Numbered from the stretch's first letter, positions 46,105-55,196 are shown. The stretch: DNA of 64,000 nt from JAAYDI01 sp052034005 (GCA_052034005.1 JBPOJB010000029.1:135827-199826); one strand, 5' to 3'. Translations and numbers: made by a program. Notes: generated by a model not told the origin, from the letters alone.

Positions 46105-46932
46105 TCAACTCGGTGCGCCAGGCGACGTGGCCGAGTGCAGGGCAGCGACCAGCTCGCCGACGTAGTTGCTCACGTCGCGCAGCACCTCGGCCCGCGGCCG
46201 CTCTGCGGCCGCCGCGACGCGACGGACGATCGCCGACCCGACGATCAACCCGTCGGCGACGGGAGCCAGCAGCCGCACATGTTCCGGCAAGCTGATGCCG
46301 AACCCGACGCAAATGGGAAGCTGGGTCATCTCGCGAAGCTGTGCCACGTTATCCACGATCGCGGGCGGCAAGCTCGACCGTTCCCCCGTAATACCGGTGA
46401 TGCTCACGTAGTAGAGAAAACCGGTGGACGAGTCTGCGATCCGCCGCGCGCGGTCCGCCGGCGTGGTGGGGGTGACCAGCTGAATCAGGCTGAAGTCCTC
46501 GCGGCGGCAGATGGCCGACAGGGGTTGGCATTCTTCGACCGGCAGGTCCGGCACGATGGCGCCGGCGAACCCGGCCGCTTTCGCCCGCGCCACATACTCT
46601 TCCAACCCCCGCCGATGCACGATGGCGTAGCTGACCATGGTCACCATGGGCATCGACAACGCGGGCGCGTAGGAGGCGACGTCGCGGAAGATAGCGTCAA
46701 GTTCCAGGTGGCGTGCCAGCGCGCGTGTGAAAGACGCCTGGATCACGGGTCCATCCGCGATCGGGTCGCTGTACGGGATCCCCAGCTCACACATGTCGCA
46801 ACCGCAGCGGGCCAGTTCGCGCAGCACGTCTCGGGTGAACTCCAGATCCGGGTCGCCGGCGGCCACAAACGGCATGAATGCCTTGCGTCCTTCAGCACGT
46901 CGTCGTTGGAAGAGCTGGTCGATGGCGGACAT
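46105..46932 (-). CDS. trpA: Tryptophan synthase alpha subunit
   Basis: TIM-barrel subunit that cleaves indole-3-glycerol phosphate to indole. The 275-residue product has AFMPFVAAGDPDLEFT, the catalytic Glu in MCELGIPYSDPIADGPVIQ, the catalytic Asp in AIVPDLPVEE, and YYVSITGITGER plus the phosphate loop VGFGISLPEHV. The start MSAIDQLFQRR at 46932 is preferred over a GTG/ATG 21 bp upstream. It follows trpB by 42 bp, the normal order, and the two should form the alpha2-beta2 channelled complex. Confidence 0.96.
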   Translation of the reverse strand: MSAIDQLFQRRRAEGRKAFMPFVAAGDPDLEFTRDVLRELARCGCDMCELGIPYSDPIADGPVIQASFTRALARHLELDAIFRDVASYAPALSMPMVTMVSYAIVHRRGLEEYVARAKAAGFAGAIVPDLPVEECQPLSAICRREDFSLIQLVTPTTPADRARRIADSSTGFLYYVSITGITGERSSLPPAIVDNVAQLREMTQLPICVGFGISLPEHVRLLAPVADGLIVGSAIVRRVAAAAERPRAEVLRDVSNYVGELVAALHSATSPGAPS

Positions 46933-46974
46933 TAGGCGATGATCCCGAAACAAAATCAGCGGACGTACGCAGCC

Positions 46975-48210
46975 TCAGCGTTGTGCACGGGCCTCGCGCA
47001 GTCGGGCGATCTCCGCGGCGTCCTTGTCACCGCGCCCGGACAGGCATACGACGACGGCCTGATCGGCCGACCTGGCGGCGGCCCACCGGGTCGCCTGGGC
47101 GACCGCGTGCGCCGATTCGAGCGCCGGCAAGATCCCCTCGCAGTGGGCCAGCAGGTCGAACGCTTCCATCGCCTCGTCGTCGCGGCACGTGACGTATTCC
47201 ACGCGCCCCGTGTCCTTCCAGTGGCTGTGCTCCGGCCCGACTCCCGGATAGTCCAGGCCGGCGGACACGCTGTGCACGTCGCACGTCTGTCCGTCGGCAT
47301 CCTGCATCACGTAGCTGTAGCTTCCATGCAGCACGCCCGGGCTGCCGTAGTTCAAGGGAGCCGCGTGCTGGCCGGGCGCGGCCCCGCGCCCGCCCGCCTC
47401 GACACCCATCAGGCGCACGTCGGACTGCGCCACGAACGGATAGAACATCCCGGCCGCATTGCTGCCGCCACCCACGCAGGCCACCACCAGATCCGGCAGT
47501 CGCCCCAGCTGCTCGCGGCATTGGCGCATCGTCTCGCGCCCGATCACCGTCTGGAAATCCCGCACGATGCGCGGAAACGGATGCGGGCCGACGACGGAGC
47601 CCAGGATGTAGTGCGTATGCTCGACGCTCGCCATCCAGTCGCGCATGGCCTCGTTGATCGCATCGCGCAGCGTGCGCGAGCCGCTGCCGACGGGCCGCAC
47701 GTCCGCGCCCAGCAGCCGCATGCTGTGCACATTGGGCGCCTGCCGCCGGATATCCTCCTCGCCCATGTAGACGACGCACGGCAAGCCGAACCGGGCACAC
47801 GCCGTCGCGGTCGCCACCCCGTGCTGGCCCGCCCCGGTCTCCGCAATGACCCGCCGCTTGCCCATCCGCACCGTCAGCAGTGCCTGGCCCAGCGTGTTGT
47901 TGATCTTGTGGGAACCGGTGTGGTTGAGGTCCTCCCGCTTGAGCCAGATCTGGGCGCCGCCGCACCGCTCGCTCAACCGCCGGGCATGGCACAGCGGCGA
48001 CGGCCGCCCCGCGTAGTGGCGCAGCAGCCCCGCTAACTCCGCCTGGAACGCCTCGTCCTGCCGGGCCTCGTCATAGGCGCGGGACAGCTCGCCCAGCGCC
48101 TGGGTCAGCGTCTCCGGCACATAACGGCCGCCGTACGCGCCGAACCGGCCCCGCGGGTCCGGCAGGTCAACGCGCGCCTCCCGCGAACATGTTGGGCAGC
48201 TCTCACTCAT
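46975..48210 (-). CDS. trpB: Tryptophan synthase beta subunit
   Basis: PLP subunit that condenses indole with serine. The 411-residue product shows GRFGAYGGRYVPETL, the PLP Lys in LNHTGSHKINNTLGQ, AETGAGQHGVATA, the glycine loop CVGGGSNAAGMF, and VSAGLDYPGVGPEHSHWKD. It is the trpB1 type partnered by trpA. Residues 1-20 include an extra Cys pair (SCPTCS) that is not typical of the family. The ATG at 48210 has AGGTGG upstream. The upstream neighbour glnD ends 140 bp away on the same strand. Confidence 0.96.
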   Translation of the reverse strand: MSESCPTCSREARVDLPDPRGRFGAYGGRYVPETLTQALGELSRAYDEARQDEAFQAELAGLLRHYAGRPSPLCHARRLSERCGGAQIWLKREDLNHTGSHKINNTLGQALLTVRMGKRRVIAETGAGQHGVATATACARFGLPCVVYMGEEDIRRQAPNVHSMRLLGADVRPVGSGSRTLRDAINEAMRDWMASVEHTHYILGSVVGPHPFPRIVRDFQTVIGRETMRQCREQLGRLPDLVVACVGGGSNAAGMFYPFVAQSDVRLMGVEAGGRGAAPGQHAAPLNYGSPGVLHGSYSYVMQDADGQTCDVHSVSAGLDYPGVGPEHSHWKDTGRVEYVTCRDDEAMEAFDLLAHCEGILPALESAHAVAQATRWAAARSADQAVVVCLSGRGDKDAAEIARLREARAQR

Positions 48211-48350
48211 TCCGGTCCACCTGTCGTTCACGCACCGTCGCAGACCGTCATTGTCGGGACGCCCAGCCGCCCGGTCAAGGTCGCCCCGCGGGATCGACTT
48301 CCTGCGGGGTCGGCTGAGGGCCTGTCACGGCTTCGTGAGCGTCGGACGGC

Positions 48351-50993
48351 CTATCGGTCGGGCGGTGGCTCGAGCGCGGCGGTGAGCCGTTGGCGGATCT
48401 CGGCCAGTTGCTGCTGGCCGTGGATCTTCTGGCCGTGTGCATTGGTCACGTAGAACGCGTCCACGACCTGGTCCAGGTAAGTGGCGATCTTCGCCACATG
48501 CACGACCAGCCCGCACTCGAACAGGGTGCGCGTGATGGAATACAGCAGGCCGCGGCGGTCGTAGGTGAAGATGGTGATGATCGTGAAGCGGTCGGATGTC
48601 GCGTCGTCGAAGCGGATCTGGGTGGGTAGTTCCGCGAACCGGGCGGCCGCCGCGCCGCGCCGGGCATCCCACAGCCGGCGGAACACGGGCGGCTTGTCGG
48701 CGTTGACGGTCAGGGCCGCGACGAGCGCGTCGCACACTTCCCGCGTGCGGTGCGGAGGCGGCTCGCCCACGTAGTCCCCGTCCTCGACCTGGAACCGGTC
48801 GAGCACCAGTTCGTCGGCCAGCGTGTGGATCTCCGCCGAGAGGATCTGTAGTCCCTTGCCGGTCAGCGCGCCGGTCAGCTTGTGGAAGATCCCCGGCGTC
48901 ACCGACTCGCGCGCGCCCACGAGGTACGCGCACACGCCGCGTTCGGGGACGTACCGGAACCAGGCGGTGACGTCGGCCGGGCCCAGGCGGTGCAGTTGCC
49001 GGAGCACCTGATGGATGCGTTGGGGTGGCACGGTCAGGAGGTAGTCGGCGGGCAGGGCCTGGACCTGCTTGCCCCACCACGCCTGGTCATCTTCTTCACC
49101 GACCAGTTCCTGCAGGGCGGCGCGTCGCGCGGCGATCTCCCGCGCTGCGCTGTGCGACGCGTCTTCACCGGTCAGGTGGCGCCGGGTGCGGAAGTAGAGC
49201 TCGGTGAGCAGTTCCAGTCTCCAGTCGTTGAGCACGCCGGGGCCGACGGCTGCCAGATCGGCGCAGGCCTGCACGTAGAGCATCTGCAGCACATCGGGCG
49301 AACCGGCCGCGCGGGCCAGTCGCAGCGCGACCGACGCGTCGCGCATGTCCTCACGGAAGGCCATGTGGGACATCATCAAGTGCCGCCCGACCAGCAGTTG
49401 CAAGATCTCCGCCTCATGTTCGGGCAATCGCAGCCGCTGGGCCGTCGCCGCCGCGATCAGCGACCCGGCCGCACTGTGGTCATCCTCATACCCTTTCCCC
49501 AGGTCATGGAGCAGCAGGGCCAGGTGCAGGAGCCCCTTGTTGTGCACCTCTCGGTAGGCGTGCCCGACCGGCCGCGGATCGTCCAGGAATTCCGTCGCGC
49601 ACTGCACGGCGCGCAGGCAGTGCTCGTCGATCGTGTACTTGTGGTAGTCGTTGAACTGCACCAGACAGCGTGCGTGCCGCAGCGCCGGAATGAACTGTTC
49701 GAGCACGCGCAGTTCGTGCAGTTGGCGGAGCAGGTGGGCCAGCCCCGCCGGCTGGTGGAGCAGCGTCAGGAAGTGGCAGACGGCGTGTTCCGAGATCTCC
49801 GCGGTCCGGCGTTGCGCCGCGCTCGCCCGGATCGCCTCCCAGGTGCGCGGGTCGATTCGCTTCTGGTAGGTGTTGGCCAGCTCCAGCAGGCGGAGCACGC
49901 CGGCCAGGTCGTTGCTCACCTTCCGCAGTCCGTGGCGCGTCGCGCCCAGATAGACCGGGCCGACGCGGAAGTCCCGCCCGACACGACGGCTCACCAGCGG
50001 CGTGAGCGCGGCGAGCCACCGGCCCGGGACCCACGCGCTGGCGGCGAAGTTCGTAGCCACGTAGCGCACGTCGCTCGAATGCTCGAAGAAGTCGCGCATG
50101 AACCGTTCCACGGGCAGCAGGCCGGCCTGGCGCTCGTAGCCGTACCGGTCGGCCAATCGGACCTGTTCGTCGCGCGTCAACTGATCCTGGCTCTTGCCCG
50201 CGTGGAAATGCAGTTCATTGCGCAGCCGCAACAGGAATTCGTGCGCCTGTGCCAACCGCCGCTGGTCGGCCACGGGCAACGCGCCGCATTCGGACAGCCT
50301 GCCCGCATCCCGCTCGGCGTACCGCAGAAACCCGATCCAACGAACGCTCTGCACATCGCGCAGGCCGCCGCTGGACCGCTTGATGTTCGGCTCGAGCAGG
50401 TACGCCGTCTCGCCATAATGATGCCGCTCGTCGCGCCGCGCGGCCAGGACGCCCGCCAGGAGCGCACGCCACTGGCGTCGCGCCGCGCGGCGGAACCGTG
50501 CCCGGAAGTGGTCGTACACGCGCGCGTCACCGGTCAGGAAACGCGCTTCTACCAGCGCCGTAAAGACGGTTGCATCCTGGAACGCCATCGCGCAGGCCTC
50601 GTCCGGCGTCCGCAAGCTGAACCCCAGCTGCAATCCGGCATCGCAGATGTCCCGTGTCAGGCGCCGCGCCAGCTGCGTGCCCCGGTCAGCCGCGGCGGGC
50701 ATCACGAGCAGCATCAGGTCCGCGTCCGAATAGGGCGCTACCTCGCGGCGCCCCAGGCCGCCGACCGGCACCAGCGCCCATGGAGTCTCCGCGCCCGGCG
50801 CCCCCAGGTCCGGGTCCGCCAGCGCCGCGGCGCAGAGGTCCAGCACCACGCTGTCCAGCAGGTCCGCTAAGGCGCGGCACACCTGCATGCCCGACGCGCC
50901 CTGGTTGTGCTGATCGCGCAGCCGGGCCCGGCCACGCGCGAGCTGCTCGCGCGCCGTAAAGATCGCAGGACGGAGTCGCGGTTGACATGCCAT
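48351..50993 (-). CDS. glnD: PII uridylyltransferase/uridylyl-removing enzyme
   Basis: 880-residue nitrogen-sensing enzyme. The nucleotidyltransferase motif VGGLGRREVAPYSDADLMLL lies near 77-96, a GlnD-family helical domain with EPNIKRSSGGLRDVQ follows, then an HD domain (LALLLHDLGKGYEDDHS). Two ACT-type segments close it (RGVCAYLVGARESVTPGIFHKL; FTIITIFTYDRRGLLYSITRTLFE). Both the transferase and HD residues look intact, so it should be active. The PII encoded at 23221 lacks the Tyr51 target, so the substrate is either a second PII elsewhere or not PII. It follows the cobalamin adenosyltransferase gene by 21 bp. Confidence 0.92.
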   Translation of the reverse strand: MACQPRLRPAIFTAREQLARGRARLRDQHNQGASGMQVCRALADLLDSVVLDLCAAALADPDLGAPGAETPWALVPVGGLGRREVAPYSDADLMLLVMPAAADRGTQLARRLTRDICDAGLQLGFSLRTPDEACAMAFQDATVFTALVEARFLTGDARVYDHFRARFRRAARRQWRALLAGVLAARRDERHHYGETAYLLEPNIKRSSGGLRDVQSVRWIGFLRYAERDAGRLSECGALPVADQRRLAQAHEFLLRLRNELHFHAGKSQDQLTRDEQVRLADRYGYERQAGLLPVERFMRDFFEHSSDVRYVATNFAASAWVPGRWLAALTPLVSRRVGRDFRVGPVYLGATRHGLRKVSNDLAGVLRLLELANTYQKRIDPRTWEAIRASAAQRRTAEISEHAVCHFLTLLHQPAGLAHLLRQLHELRVLEQFIPALRHARCLVQFNDYHKYTIDEHCLRAVQCATEFLDDPRPVGHAYREVHNKGLLHLALLLHDLGKGYEDDHSAAGSLIAAATAQRLRLPEHEAEILQLLVGRHLMMSHMAFREDMRDASVALRLARAAGSPDVLQMLYVQACADLAAVGPGVLNDWRLELLTELYFRTRRHLTGEDASHSAAREIAARRAALQELVGEEDDQAWWGKQVQALPADYLLTVPPQRIHQVLRQLHRLGPADVTAWFRYVPERGVCAYLVGARESVTPGIFHKLTGALTGKGLQILSAEIHTLADELVLDRFQVEDGDYVGEPPPHRTREVCDALVAALTVNADKPPVFRRLWDARRGAAAARFAELPTQIRFDDATSDRFTIITIFTYDRRGLLYSITRTLFECGLVVHVAKIATYLDQVVDAFYVTNAHGQKIHGQQQLAEIRQRLTAALEPPPDR

Positions 50994-51014
50994 GATAGGA
51001 TGAAAACTCGCCGT

Positions 51015-51602
51015 TCAGAGCGCGTCCTCGCCCGAGGGGCCATCCGGCAGCTCCTTCTGCCATACCTCGTCGTCCACCGCCGCCCGCGCGTTGACTGCGC
51101 GGGAGAGCACGAACAGCAGATCACTCAGCCGATTCAGATAGCGGATCACCGGGGTCAGGTGAGCAGGCGACGACCGGATCGACGCCAGGCTGACCACACG
51201 CCGCTCGGCCCGGCGGCACACCGCGCGGGCCACATGCAGGAGGGCGGCCACGCCCGTCCCGCCCGGCAGGATGAATTCCGCCAGCGGCGGCAATCGGCCG
51301 TCGTACCGGTCGATCGCGCGCTCCAGCCGCGTCACCGCTTGGGGTCCCAACAGGTCCTGTGCATCCGTCGCCGGCGCGGGTGTGGCCAGGCTCGCCCCCA
51401 CGGCCAGCAGCTCGTGCTGCACCCGCCGCAGGAGTCCGTCGATATCCGGGTCCAGCCGCTCGGCCCGGGCCAGCCCCAGCATCGCGTTCAGTTCGTCGAC
51501 CGTGCCGCAGGCCTCCACGTGCGGATCGTCCTTCGCAACACGGGGGCCGGCACGCAGACGCGTCATCCCGTCGTCCCCCGTCCTCGTGTAGATGTTCCCC
51601 AT
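51015..51602 (-). CDS. Cob(I)alamin adenosyltransferase, PduO type
   Basis: ATP:corrinoid adenosyltransferase forming the upper ligand of adenosylcobalamin. The 195-residue product starts MGNIYTRTGDDGMT, the ATP-binding N-terminus, and has VDELNAMLGLA, ARAVCRRAERRVV and the C-terminal RYLNRLSDLLFVLSRAVN, all PduO-type hallmarks. No diol-dehydratase or methylmalonyl-CoA mutase gene is adjacent. The fused cobA-hemD at 29020 would supply precorrin-2 for the corrin ring, although whether the cell makes or scavenges B12 cannot be told here. Confidence 0.93.
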   Translation of the reverse strand: MGNIYTRTGDDGMTRLRAGPRVAKDDPHVEACGTVDELNAMLGLARAERLDPDIDGLLRRVQHELLAVGASLATPAPATDAQDLLGPQAVTRLERAIDRYDGRLPPLAEFILPGGTGVAALLHVARAVCRRAERRVVSLASIRSSPAHLTPVIRYLNRLSDLLFVLSRAVNARAAVDDEVWQKELPDGPSGEDAL

Positions 51603-51718
51603 CGCAATCCCCGCGGTGGAAACCGGGCCTGCACCGGCAAGCTGGAAGCCGGCCCCGCGCGCTGCGGGCCGCTACCATCCTAGCGTTGTCGCGGGGTCCA
51701 ACAAAGGCGATCCCGGGC

Positions 51719-51724
51719 TATAAT
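51719..51724 (+). promoter_or_regulatory. Consensus -10 box before the TolB-like gene
   Basis: TATAAT about 60 nt before the ATG at 51784, between divergent genes. No -35 at standard spacing is convincing. Confidence 0.3.
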
Positions 51725-51783
51725 TCTGGTTCGGATCCCGGGGTGCCCGGGTCCGTGGGCCAGATTGCTCGACCGAGGTCGCC

Positions 51784-52905
51784 ATGGAGAACTGTGCTGT
51801 GAACGTCGCGTGTCTGCCGTCGGTGTCGCGTCTGTTGGTTGCGCTGTGGGTGGGTCTCCTTGCCGCCGCCGCCGGTGAAGCGGCGTGGGGCCAGGAATCG
51901 ATTGAAGCCAGGTTCCTGTCCAACTTGCGGCAGGTTACGGAAGGGTATGAGCGGGCCGGGGAGGGGTATTTCTCGCCGGACGGGAACACCATCTGCTATC
52001 AGGCCATCCGGGCCGAATACCCGTTCTACCAGATCTACACGCAGCCGTTAGCGGGCGGCGCGCCGCGGCTGATCAGCACGGGCCGCGGCCGGACTACCTG
52101 CTCTTACTTCTCGCCGGACGGCCAGAAGATCCTGTTCGCTTCGAGCCACTTGGATCCGAACCTGGACGCCGTGGAGGCCGAGGCGCGCGCCCAGCAGGAG
52201 CTGGACCGCAAGAGCGGCGTCCGCAAACACTATAGCTGGGATTTCGACCCGTACATGGATATCTACGTGTGCGACCTGGAGGGCCGCGACCGCACACGTT
52301 TGACATCCGAATACGGTTACGATGCCGAGGGTGCGTACTCGCGCGACGGTCGACTCATCGCCTACTGCCATGTGGAAGAGCCGCCGGCCGACGCGCCGCC
52401 CGGTACGGTCCGCAACGCGGATATCTGGGTGATGAACGCGGATGGCAGCGGCAAGCGACGCATTACGTCCGCGCCCGGGTACGACGGCGGACCCTTCATC
52501 TCGCCGGACAGCCAGTGGATTGTGTTCCGCACGGATCGCAAGAAGCCGGACTACCTGCAGATCCATGTGATCGGGATCGACGGCCAGAACGAAGTGGAAG
52601 TGACCGATCAGCCGGGCCACATCAACTGGGCGCCCTACTGGCACCCGACTCGACCGCTGCTGATCTGGACCGGCGCCGATCATTCCGATCCTCAGGTGCG
52701 GCCGAACTACGATCTGTTTGTCATGCCTTACAGCGTCGTGGGCGGGAAGTTCGTGCCGGGCGAGGTGACTCGCATCACCGACTCGCCGGCTGCCGACGTG
52801 TTGCCCGTGTTCTCGCCCGATGGCAACCGGTTGATGTGGACCAGTACGCGCACGGCGGACCGGAGCAGCCAGTTGTTCATTGCGGATTTCCACTGGCCGG
52901 ACTGA
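51784..52905 (+). CDS. Secreted TolB-like beta-propeller protein
   Basis: 373-residue protein with a signal sequence (LLVALWVGLLAAAAGEAAWGQ, cleavage near residue 37). Repeated PD40/WD40-like blades carry the SPDG motif: YFSPDGNTICYQ, YFSPDGQKILFASS, AYSRDGRLIAYCH, FISPDSQWIVFRT and VFSPDGNRLMWTS. About six blades make a full propeller. Such proteins are periplasmic scaffolds or parts of exported protein systems. No catalytic domain is attached. The gene stands alone, divergent from the adenosyltransferase gene. Confidence 0.85.
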   Translation: MENCAVNVACLPSVSRLLVALWVGLLAAAAGEAAWGQESIEARFLSNLRQVTEGYERAGEGYFSPDGNTICYQAIRAEYPFYQIYTQPLAGGAPRLISTGRGRTTCSYFSPDGQKILFASSHLDPNLDAVEAEARAQQELDRKSGVRKHYSWDFDPYMDIYVCDLEGRDRTRLTSEYGYDAEGAYSRDGRLIAYCHVEEPPADAPPGTVRNADIWVMNADGSGKRRITSAPGYDGGPFISPDSQWIVFRTDRKKPDYLQIHVIGIDGQNEVEVTDQPGHINWAPYWHPTRPLLIWTGADHSDPQVRPNYDLFVMPYSVVGGKFVPGEVTRITDSPAADVLPVFSPDGNRLMWTSTRTADRSSQLFIADFHWPD

Positions 52906-53024
52906 GTCGTTCGTTTCGCGGCGCGGCGTGCGGGGGATCGGCCCTGAGACACGCGCGACCGGCCCCCCCCACGGATCACGACCGGGCGGCGGGCGCAGGT
53001 TCCGGACTGGCATTGGGGACGCGC

Positions 53025-53699
53025 ATGGATCTGGAGACATCGCTGTCGGGCACGGCGTTGGGGGCCGTTGGGGCGCTGGTCATCGCGGCATACACGCGGA
53101 TCAACGCCTGGTTGCGGGCCAAGGGCGCGTGTGCGCATTGGGCCGTGGGCGCGCTGGTCGCCTGTGTGGGGATGGGCAGCATGTTCAGCGGCTGGGGGCT
53201 CCTGTGCGTGGCCGCGCCGGCGCGGCGCATGCTCTGGCTGCAGGTGCCCGGCGGGGCCGTCTGCGCGCTGGCGCTGGCCATCTACGCCGCCGGCGCGCGG
53301 CAGGTGGGCAGGCTCGGCAGGCTGACGCATTACTCGCTGGATCTGGAGACGCGCGGCATCTACCATCGGGTGCGGCACCCGCAGGCGCTGGCGTTGTGCG
53401 TGCTGGCCGCGGGCCTGGCGCCCGTGAGCGGCTCGCTGCCCTACCTGCTCACGCTCCCCCTCTGGCTCGGCTTCTGGGTCGCCTACACCTACCTGGAGGA
53501 GCAGTACGAGTTGATCCCGGCCTACGGCGAGCAGTACCTGCGGTATCGGGAGGCGACCCCGCGGATCCTGCCACGATGGACCGCCAGCCGACTCCCGGCG
53601 CGGCCATCGCCACCCGAGCCCGCCATCTGGATGACATCGTCGCCGGCGCGGAGCTTTTCTCACGACCCCGATGACGCGCCGTCGTCCGCGCGCTTGTGA
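53025..53699 (+). CDS. Isoprenylcysteine-methyltransferase-like membrane protein
   Basis: 224-residue membrane protein with about five helices. The C-terminal part contains the SAM-binding motif of the ICMT/PEMT family (LETRGIYHRVRHPQALALCV, then YTYLEEQYELIPAYGEQYLRYREATPRILP). These methylate isoprenyl-Cys, phospholipids or steroids; the bacterial substrates are mostly unknown. The last 40 bp overlap the tail of the convergent RING-protein gene, which could make the two antagonistic at the RNA level. The role near the ubiquitin-like operon is unclear. Confidence 0.8.
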   Translation: MDLETSLSGTALGAVGALVIAAYTRINAWLRAKGACAHWAVGALVACVGMGSMFSGWGLLCVAAPARRMLWLQVPGGAVCALALAIYAAGARQVGRLGRLTHYSLDLETRGIYHRVRHPQALALCVLAAGLAPVSGSLPYLLTLPLWLGFWVAYTYLEEQYELIPAYGEQYLRYREATPRILPRWTASRLPARPSPPEPAIWMTSSPARSFSHDPDDAPSSARL

Positions 53700-54526
53700 T
53701 ACGGCTTGGCCACGGTGGGATGATAACAGCGCGTCTCGCCGCAGCCATAGGTGGAGCAGACGCCGTTGTACTGCCAGCATTCGAGATGGTGCGGCGTGAA
53801 GCAGCGGCGGCAGCAGACCATGTCGTCGACGATCTGCTCCCCGCAGACCTGGCACACCGCGGCCTCCAGCGGCACCGCGGCATCGGCAGCGCCCATGAAC
53901 GTGATTCCCTCGCTGCGTGTGAGCATGGCCTGATCGAACAGCTCCAGGCACAGCCGAGTGAACTCCTCCAGGTCCAGGTATTGCCTGATGGCCAGCGCCT
54001 TCTCCACGAGCAGCCGGCCGTGCTGGATAGAGATCCGGATCGGCGCGGGGCCCGGCAGCTGGACCAGCCTGTTGACCTGCCAGCGCACGGCGTCACTCAA
54101 CAGCCGTTTGCATTCGTCGGCACTCTGCCCGCGCAGCTGGAAACGCTCGTTGAACTGGGCGTCATCGGTCACCAGCAGTCGGGCGTGGTCGTTCGGATCG
54201 GGTGCGGCGCTCCGCGTCTCCAATTGGAGGTCCGTGCGATGGTCGGGCCATTGCACGGTGGCTTGGGTCCAGTGTTGCCGACCGTCGGCCGCGCCGGGTG
54301 TCACCATCACCCACGCCTGGCCGTGACGGAACTGCGTCCTGCAGGGGCTCAGCCATCTGCCAGGCTGGAAAGAACCGTTGAACCGCCGTGCCAACTGCTG
54401 GTAGGCGCGCGCCCGGCCGCCCGAGTCGACGCCCAGGCCCAGGCCCATTCCGTAGACCAGGAAGGCCAGCAGCGCGAACATCAGGAATAGGCAGGCAATT
54501 TCCACGGAGACGCCTTTCTCATTCAT
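53660..54526 (-). CDS. Membrane-anchored RING-type zinc-finger protein (candidate E3)
   Basis: 288-residue protein, last gene of the ubiquitin-like operon. A signal-anchor helix lies at about 9-32 (EIACLFLMFALLAFLVYGMG). Residues 40-215 form an unrecognised soluble domain. A C-terminal treble-clef/RING-like zinc finger has Cys at 225, 228, 239, 242, His246/247, and Cys 250, 257, 262, in the order C-x2-C-x10-C-x2-C-x4-H-x2-C-x6-C-x4-C, like prokaryotic RING families. In eukaryotes a RING brings E2 and substrate together. The start at 54526 overlaps the preceding E2-like stop by 8 bp. The anchor suggests conjugation at the membrane; that is inference. Confidence 0.85.
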   Translation of the reverse strand: MNEKGVSVEIACLFLMFALLAFLVYGMGLGLGVDSGGRARAYQQLARRFNGSFQPGRWLSPCRTQFRHGQAWVMVTPGAADGRQHWTQATVQWPDHRTDLQLETRSAAPDPNDHARLLVTDDAQFNERFQLRGQSADECKRLLSDAVRWQVNRLVQLPGPAPIRISIQHGRLLVEKALAIRQYLDLEEFTRLCLELFDQAMLTRSEGITFMGAADAAVPLEAAVCQVCGEQIVDDMVCCRRCFTPHHLECWQYNGVCSTYGCGETRCYHPTVAKPYHKRADDGASSGS

Positions 54527-55196
54527 CTCCGATGTACAGGATGTCGTCATCGCCGCGCGGCTGGGGCCGGCCGGGTGCGGCCCGGCGTGGAGAGCGGGGC
54601 GGCACCGGCGTGTCGTCGCCGATGAAGAACACTTCCCCGGCCGTCTCCTGCGGCGCCGGCGCGCCACGCCGCTGGTAGGAGACCACGTTCCGCCCGCCAT
54701 GCAGGGCCAGATCGCGCAGCGGCCGCACGTCGGTCGGCAGGGCGACCGAGTGCGGGGCTTCCAGCCAATTGCGCGCCGAGAAATTGGTCGTGTGGTCCAG
54801 ATTCACGTAGGCCATCCGGGCCGCGTCCCACAATCGCTCGCACACGACATCGAGCGTCACGGTCTCGTCCCACGGTATGCCCAGGTCCCGCACTTGAATG
54901 AAGCCGCTGAACGAGATGTTGGGGTGCAGGATCGGCGTGACCCACCGCAAGTCCGGCGGCTGTGCCGGGTAGCCGAACGGCAGGCGCATGTCGATCTCAT
55001 GCAGCTTGATCAGTTCGACATCACCCTGCCCGCGGAACGCGCGGCGCGCGATGCCCGTGCCGCGCAGGCGCAGCGTATAACGGTCGGGCGGGTCGCCGCA
55101 CGCCTCGAACGTGAAGATGGAACTGGACTGTTGCAGCCGTTTCAGCGTCTGGAGGTCGGCTCGGAGTCGGCGTTCGCGTTCGGAGTCATTCACCAT
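54519..55196 (-). CDS. E2-like (UBC-fold) protein lacking the catalytic cysteine
   Basis: 225-residue protein with a UBC fold: HEIDMRLPFGYPAQPPDLRW, then HPN at 91-93 in ILHPNISFSGF, then a C-terminal helix pair. Counting from HPN as in Ubc9 (Asn+8), the catalytic position is 101, which is Gln. It is therefore a pseudo-E2, comparable in principle to UEV proteins, and may bind the Ubl or the active E2 rather than carry it. The tail has two hydrophobic-acidic motifs, GEVFFIGDD (187-195) and DDDILYIGDE (216-225), separated by a Pro/Arg linker. GGGGAGGA precedes the ATG. It resembles the active E2 at 58295 over its core. Confidence 0.88.
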   Translation of the reverse strand: MVNDSERERRLRADLQTLKRLQQSSSIFTFEACGDPPDRYTLRLRGTGIARRAFRGQGDVELIKLHEIDMRLPFGYPAQPPDLRWVTPILHPNISFSGFIQVRDLGIPWDETVTLDVVCERLWDAARMAYVNLDHTTNFSARNWLEAPHSVALPTDVRPLRDLALHGGRNVVSYQRRGAPAPQETAGEVFFIGDDTPVPPRSPRRAAPGRPQPRGDDDILYIGDE

